DNA of 64,000 nt, taken from NCBI GenBank assembly GCA_958452575.1, contig CAUDUM010000002.1, positions 124,001-188,000 of the forward strand. The letters run 5' to 3'. Below, one piece after another: positions 61,104 through 64,000 of this stretch. The translations under genes were made by a program, and so were the position numbers. The notes beneath the pieces were generated by a model. The model was not told the origin of the DNA, did not search any database, and was given only the letters and a program-made list of their open reading frames with translations. Position 1 is the stretch's first letter. Each line of letters starts with the position of its first letter. Source of the DNA: an uncultured Eggerthellaceae bacterium (GTDB taxonomy: Bacteria; Actinomycetota; Coriobacteriia; Coriobacteriales; Eggerthellaceae).

Positions 61104-61911
61104 CGGCGCGATCATCGGACGCTATTGGCCGGGATCGAGCCCGGTGCACCGCATGGACGCGCGCGCCAAGCTCGTGCTTGCGCTCGCGCTGATGGTCGTG
61201 GTGCTCGTCGCGCAGACCTTCTGGGGGCTGGCGGCGTGCGCGCTGTTCGTCGCCGCGTTCTTCGCGCTCGCCCGCATCCCGCTTCGCCACGCGCTGCGAT
61301 CCATCGCCCCGCTCGCGTTCATCGTGGTCATCACGGCGCTTCTGAACATCTTCTTCGTCCAAGGCGACCAGGTGCTCTTCGAATGGTGGATCATCCGCGT
61401 GAGCACGGGCGGCCTGGTGCAGGCGGCGTTCATCTCGTGCCGGCTGCTCCTGCTGCTTTTGGGGATGAGCCTGCTCACCCTGACCACGCAGACGCTCGAC
61501 CTCACCGATGCGTTCGAGCACCTGCTCGCGCCCTTCGCCCGCATCGGCGTGCCCGCTCACGAGCTGTCGATGATGATGGGCATCGCGCTGAGGTTCCTGC
61601 CCCAGTTCGCCCAGGAGCTCACCACCATCTATCGCGCGCAGATCAGCCGCGGCGCCACGTTTTCCGACGGGCGGATGAGGATGCTGCTGTCGCTGATCGT
61701 GCCGCTGTTCACCAGCGCGTTCCGCCACGCCGAGACGCTTTCTTCCGCCATGGAGGCGCGCTGCTACCACGGCGGAGTCGGCCGCACCCGCCTGCATCCG
61801 ATGACGCTCACGCGCCTGGACGGCGTCGCGACGGCGGTCCTTGCCGCGATGCTGGCATGCGTCATCGCGACCAACTTCATTCCGGCGATACCGGCTATGG
61901 CGGCGTTGTAG
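61096..61911 (+). CDS. ecfT: ECF transporter T component
   Basis: The 271-residue membrane coupling subunit has YWPGSSPVHRMDARAKL at the N-terminus, about six segments, and coupling motifs RAQISRGATF and EARCYHGG at the positions of the Ala-Arg-Gly signatures. Its ATG overlaps the ecfA2 stop by 8 bp. Confidence 0.93.
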   Translation: MPSGAIIGRYWPGSSPVHRMDARAKLVLALALMVVVLVAQTFWGLAACALFVAAFFALARIPLRHALRSIAPLAFIVVITALLNIFFVQGDQVLFEWWIIRVSTGGLVQAAFISCRLLLLLLGMSLLTLTTQTLDLTDAFEHLLAPFARIGVPAHELSMMMGIALRFLPQFAQELTTIYRAQISRGATFSDGRMRMLLSLIVPLFTSAFRHAETLSSAMEARCYHGGVGRTRLHPMTLTRLDGVATAVLAAMLACVIATNFIPAIPAMAAL

Positions 61912-61948
61912 CCAAAAGCCGGTCCGACACCCAGGGAGGTCAGGAGAG

Positions 61949-62431
61949 ATGATGATTTCAAACGAGCACGCGGCCTGCGATGCCGCAACCGGAACCCCCA
62001 TCGTCGCCGATGAGGCGAGCGAGGGGCTGCGCACGGTCCTCGACTACCTTACCAGCATCCCGGCGTGGTACCTTGCCACCTGCGAGGGCGACCAGCCTCA
62101 CGTGCGCCCCTTCAGCTTCGCGGCGCTCGAGGACGGACGGCTGTGGTTTTGCACCGCAACCACCAAAGATGTTTACCGCGAGTTGCAAAACAATCCCAAG
62201 TTCGAGCTCACCGCATGGAAGCCGGGCAGCGGCTGGATCATCCTGCGCGGCAAGGCCGATCTGGACGACCGCGCCGGCGCCGAGGTTCGGCGTGCGGGGT
62301 ACGAGCATCTCACCGCGCTCGGCGAATGCTACAGCGGACCCGACGCGCCCGAGCTCACGTTCTTCAGCATGACCGACGCACAGGCATGGATCTGCGACAT
62401 CGACGGCAGCTGGGAGCCTTTGACGCTGTAA
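61949..62431 (+). CDS. Pyridoxamine 5'-phosphate oxidase-like split-barrel (flavin-binding) protein
   Basis: The 160-residue protein is of the PNPOx-like split-barrel class: PAWYLATCEGDQPHVRPFSFAALEDGRLWFCTATTKDVYREL-type sequence and GWIILRGKADLDD. Members bind FMN or F420. It follows the riboflavin transporter on the same strand after 37 bp, so it may be co-transcribed. The start follows GGAGGTCAGGAGAG; two adjacent ATGs (61949, 61952) are possible. Reaction unknown. Confidence 0.82.
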   Translation: MMISNEHAACDAATGTPIVADEASEGLRTVLDYLTSIPAWYLATCEGDQPHVRPFSFAALEDGRLWFCTATTKDVYRELQNNPKFELTAWKPGSGWIILRGKADLDDRAGAEVRRAGYEHLTALGECYSGPDAPELTFFSMTDAQAWICDIDGSWEPLTL

Positions 62432-62440
62432 ACAAAAAGA

Positions 62441-62465
62441 GCTCCACCCTTCATCCAGGTGGAGC
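62441..62465 (-). terminator. Terminator for the DUF1292 transcript unit
   Basis: GCTCCACC (62441-62448) pairs with GGTGGAGC (62458-62465); on the minus strand TCTTTTTGTTT follows. Transcription from the gene at 63043-62711 would read the structured repeat and stop here. Confidence 0.7.
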
Positions 62466-62565
62466 ACCAGTCAGCGAGCGGGGCCTGATGAGTGCGGCTG
62501 ACGTGAAGCCCCGCCGCGATCGGGCTCGATCCGCCCATCGCCCAGGTGGAGCACAAGTCAGCGAG
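62455..62565. repeat. 24-bp direct repeat pair beside structured repeat copy B
   Basis: GGTGGAGCACMAGTCAGCGAG recurs at 62455-62478 and 62542-62565, one difference in 24 positions, 87 bp apart. The second copy runs into the GTCAGCGAGA left end of repeat copy B, so the first may be the edge of another, truncated copy. Confidence 0.6.
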
Positions 62566-62709
62566 AAGCGGCGAGGTGCCCCTGATTCGTGGGATCGCGC
62601 GGACGCCGCGTACTTTGATACGCAAGTCCGCGGGATCGCGCGAAGCAGGGACGCATCGCCGCTTCGCAGCGTCGGCAGGTTCCGACGGCTGGCAAGCCGT
62701 CGGAACCCC
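62557..62709 (-). repeat. Structured intergenic repeat, copy B, abutting the DUF1292 stop codon
   Basis: It has the same layout as copy A. Hairpin I: GCGGAC 62599-62604 with GTCCGC 62626-62631, inside it GCGTA 62608-62612 with TACGC 62619-62623. Hairpin II: GCGAAG 62640-62645 with CTTCGC 62662-62667, 16-nt loop as in copy A. Hairpin III: TTCCGACGGCT 62680-62690 with AGCCGTCGGAA 62695-62705, loop ggca. Stem changes relative to copy A are paired. Confidence 0.7.
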
Positions 62710-62710
62710 T

Positions 62711-63043
62711 TTACTCGAAGCGGTAGATATCCTTGGTGGCTTCGCGGAAGTCGTTCCAGACCTCGTTGGCGATACCCTCGTCGTCCACAAGCTCGAAGGC
62801 GGCGGGCTGATCCTCGTCGTCAAGCTCGGTGACCTCGAGCAGCACGACCTCGCCGGAAGATTTGGCGGGCGTCTCATCGGTCACCGGAAAGAAGAACCCG
62901 TAGCGGCGGCCGTTGTGCAGGATGAGGCCGAGGAACTCCATCACGGTCTCGTCGCCGCGTTCGTCCTCCATAGTGAACGTGATGCCCTCCTCCACCGGCG
63001 GGCAGAAATTCGGGGCGCTTCCCATGCGCACATCGTCGCTCAT
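62711..63043 (-). CDS. DUF1292-like small acidic protein
   Basis: The 110-residue acidic protein has GITFTMEDERGDETVMEFLGLILHNGRRYGFFFPV and VVLLEVTELDDEDQPAAFELVDDEGIANEVWNDF in the family pattern of DUF1292 (beta-hairpins around Glu-rich turns). Function of the family is unknown. The ATG at 63043 follows AGAAGGAGGATCCGC. Its transcript ends in the structured repeat and the 62441 terminator. It is divergent from the SOS-like promoter. Confidence 0.78.
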   Translation of the reverse strand: MSDDVRMGSAPNFCPPVEEGITFTMEDERGDETVMEFLGLILHNGRRYGFFFPVTDETPAKSSGEVVLLEVTELDDEDQPAAFELVDDEGIANEVWNDFREATKDIYRFE

Positions 63044-63203
63044 GCGGATCCTCCTTCTGGCGCGGCATCGGCCCGCGCGTCGAACCATACGTCATCTGTT
63101 CGCCCATAGGGTACCATACGCCTTCGCATCGCGACGCCTCCCCGGAAAGGGTCAAACCAGCTTAAGCCCCAATCCGCCTGTATCTTCGGCGATCATCATA
63201 AAA

Positions 63204-63258
63204 CGTACGGATGTTTCCGCGAACGGATGTTTTCTCGAAAAGATGTTCGCCGTATAAT
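63204..63258 (+). promoter_or_regulatory. Three 16-bp-phased LexA-box-like sites and a consensus -10
   Basis: CGTACGGATGTTTC (63204-63217), CGAACGGATGTTTT (63220-63233) and CGAAAAGATGTTCG (63236-63249) match the Gram-positive SOS box CGAACRNRYGTTYC at 13, 13 and 12 of 14 positions. They start exactly 16 bp apart. TATAAT (63253-63258) follows; box 2 covers the -35 region and box 3 the spacer. LexA binding here would repress the gene at 63305. Confidence 0.65.
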
Positions 63259-63304
63259 GATTGCATGGTGCAGGCTTCGGGATCCGGTGGAGGAGGCGGT
63301 CGAC

Positions 63305-64000
63305 ATGAGCTATGCGCAGCGGCTTGTCAGCCGCATCCTTGAAGACGAGCGTGCACGCGGCAACCGCCTCGCCGACACGAAGGTCTATCGCGACGAGCCT
63401 ATCCTGCGCACCGGCGCCGAGCTGATGGCGGATAGCGCGCGCCGCCGCACCCGAAACGAAGCTGCCGCGAATCACTCCGCGCCCCCCGCCTTCGCCGACG
63501 CGCGCAGCGCCTCCCCCGCCTGGGGTGGGGTCTGCCGCATCCCCGAAGGCCGCGGGCCCCGGATGGATCTGCCCGAGCCGCTCAGGCAGCTGCGCGAGAT
63601 GGAGCGCGGACTCGACGCCTACCTCATGCCCGCCGGCAAGGCGTTCGTCCGCCAAGCCGAGTTCGCGGCCGCCTACGAGGACGACTTCCCCTATGAAGGC
63701 GAGTTTCGCCATTACTTTCCCACGTACCGCTGCATGACCGACGAGCAGCTGCGCGGGTATTTCTCGTGGCGGACCCGCGCGCGGCATGGCGATATGCGCA
63801 AAACCTCGCTGTCGTTCGCGTTCGTGCACTTGTACGAGCTGATCAACAGCATCGGCCCCTCGGGCGTCGTCGCCCCCGAAGACGGGTATGCGGCCTTGCG
63901 GGGGTTCTGCAGGTCGTACGGCGCGATCGACGACAGGATCCTGCGCTACGCGGGCGTTTGGCAGCGCGACTACGCCGTGTATCACGGCCTCGAGACGCAG
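63305..64000 (+). CDS. TerB_N-domain protein (partial, runs off the window)
   Basis: Only the first 232 residues are visible and the frame is open to the last base. It begins MSYAQRLVSRILEDERARGNR. After a variable Ala/Arg-rich region, from about residue 85 it has the TerB_N pattern: EPLRQLREMERGLDAY, YFPTYRCMTDEQLRGYFSWRTRARHG, then SLSFAFVHLYELINSIG. TerB_N proteins usually continue with TerB-C and are linked to stress, tellurite-type or phage-defence contexts; no precise function is known. The ATG at 63305 follows GGAGGAGGCG. LexA-like sites upstream suggest DNA-damage induction. Confidence 0.75.
   Translation, partial: MSYAQRLVSRILEDERARGNRLADTKVYRDEPILRTGAELMADSARRRTRNEAAANHSAPPAFADARSASPAWGGVCRIPEGRGPRMDLPEPLRQLREMERGLDAYLMPAGKAFVRQAEFAAAYEDDFPYEGEFRHYFPTYRCMTDEQLRGYFSWRTRARHGDMRKTSLSFAFVHLYELINSIGPSGVVAPEDGYAALRGFCRSYGAIDDRILRYAGVWQRDYAVYHGLETQ

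Overview
The window looks like the chromosome of a high-GC anaerobic actinobacterium of the class Coriobacteriia, most likely Eggerthellaceae (Eggerthella/Gordonibacter/Adlercreutzia/Slackia type). The grounds are the GC-rich codon use, LuxR-type regulators beside molybdopterin oxidoreductase/Fe-S pairs, a giant 2-hydroxyacyl-CoA dehydratase activase, two ECF vitamin transporters and many small membrane proteins next to LuxR genes. The assignment comes from gene content and protein resemblance, not from a database search. No rRNA, tRNA, CRISPR array, prophage or complete insertion sequence was seen.

Layout. 1-4.2 kb: a DUF4097 membrane protein, RecQ helicase (interrupted in frame by a nested-palindrome insertion) and xanthine phosphoribosyltransferase. 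4.3-7.9 kb: a structured intergenic repeat, then dnaE. 8.3-12.9 kb: an amidohydrolase / DMT transporter / membrane protein run, divergent from a LuxR regulator with a long palindrome between. 12.9-15.6 kb: palindromic repeats, a second small membrane protein, and the wreck of a molybdoenzyme operon whose 5' end is fused to the 5'-deleted end of its probable divergent LuxR regulator. 15.7-20.3 kb: the 1528-residue activase, probably translated from a leaderless mRNA under a palindromic operator. 20.5-27.6 kb: the complete F1Fo ATP synthase operon. 27.9-33.1 kb: dCMP deaminase, upp, rpiB, glpK, an alpha/beta hydrolase and a Sua5/YwlC protein, all on the minus strand. This is the familiar ywlC-rpiB-upp-atp neighbourhood with a lipase-glycerol kinase pair inserted.

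33.1-42.5 kb: a repeat-rich intergenic stretch, then a translationally coupled operon (five-repeat DUF4430/beta-propeller surface protein, small DUF4430 membrane protein, EcfT, fused EcfA-EcfA, EcfS) behind a cobalamin riboswitch. I read it as a corrinoid-uptake system with transcobalamin-like surface proteins, the most attractive candidate for an undescribed system here. 42.9-46.7 kb: an MGMT-like protein and two FAD oxidoreductases. 47-51.6 kb: an OFA-type MFS transporter, an AGCS amino-acid symporter and another MFS transporter. 51.7-55.8 kb: an intact cytoplasmic molybdoenzyme plus DmsB-like Fe-S subunit, divergent from a VOC protein. 56-57.9 kb: a Fic-fold protein with a degenerate catalytic motif and a small unknown protein. 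58.3-62.4 kb: an FMN riboswitch-terminator controlling ribU-ecfA1-ecfA2-ecfT, then a split-barrel flavin-binding protein. 62.4-64 kb: the second copy of the structured repeat, a DUF1292 protein, and a TerB_N-type gene running off the window behind three LexA-box-like sites phased exactly 16 bp apart.

How it fits together: energy metabolism (ATP synthase, glycerol use, molybdoenzymes, flavin- and corrinoid-dependent chemistry) is supported by ECF uptake of riboflavin and probably cobalamin, each under its own riboswitch. Regulation is by local LuxR proteins, riboswitches and, at the right edge, probably the SOS response. Non-coding sequence is unusually rich in palindromic and structured repeats.
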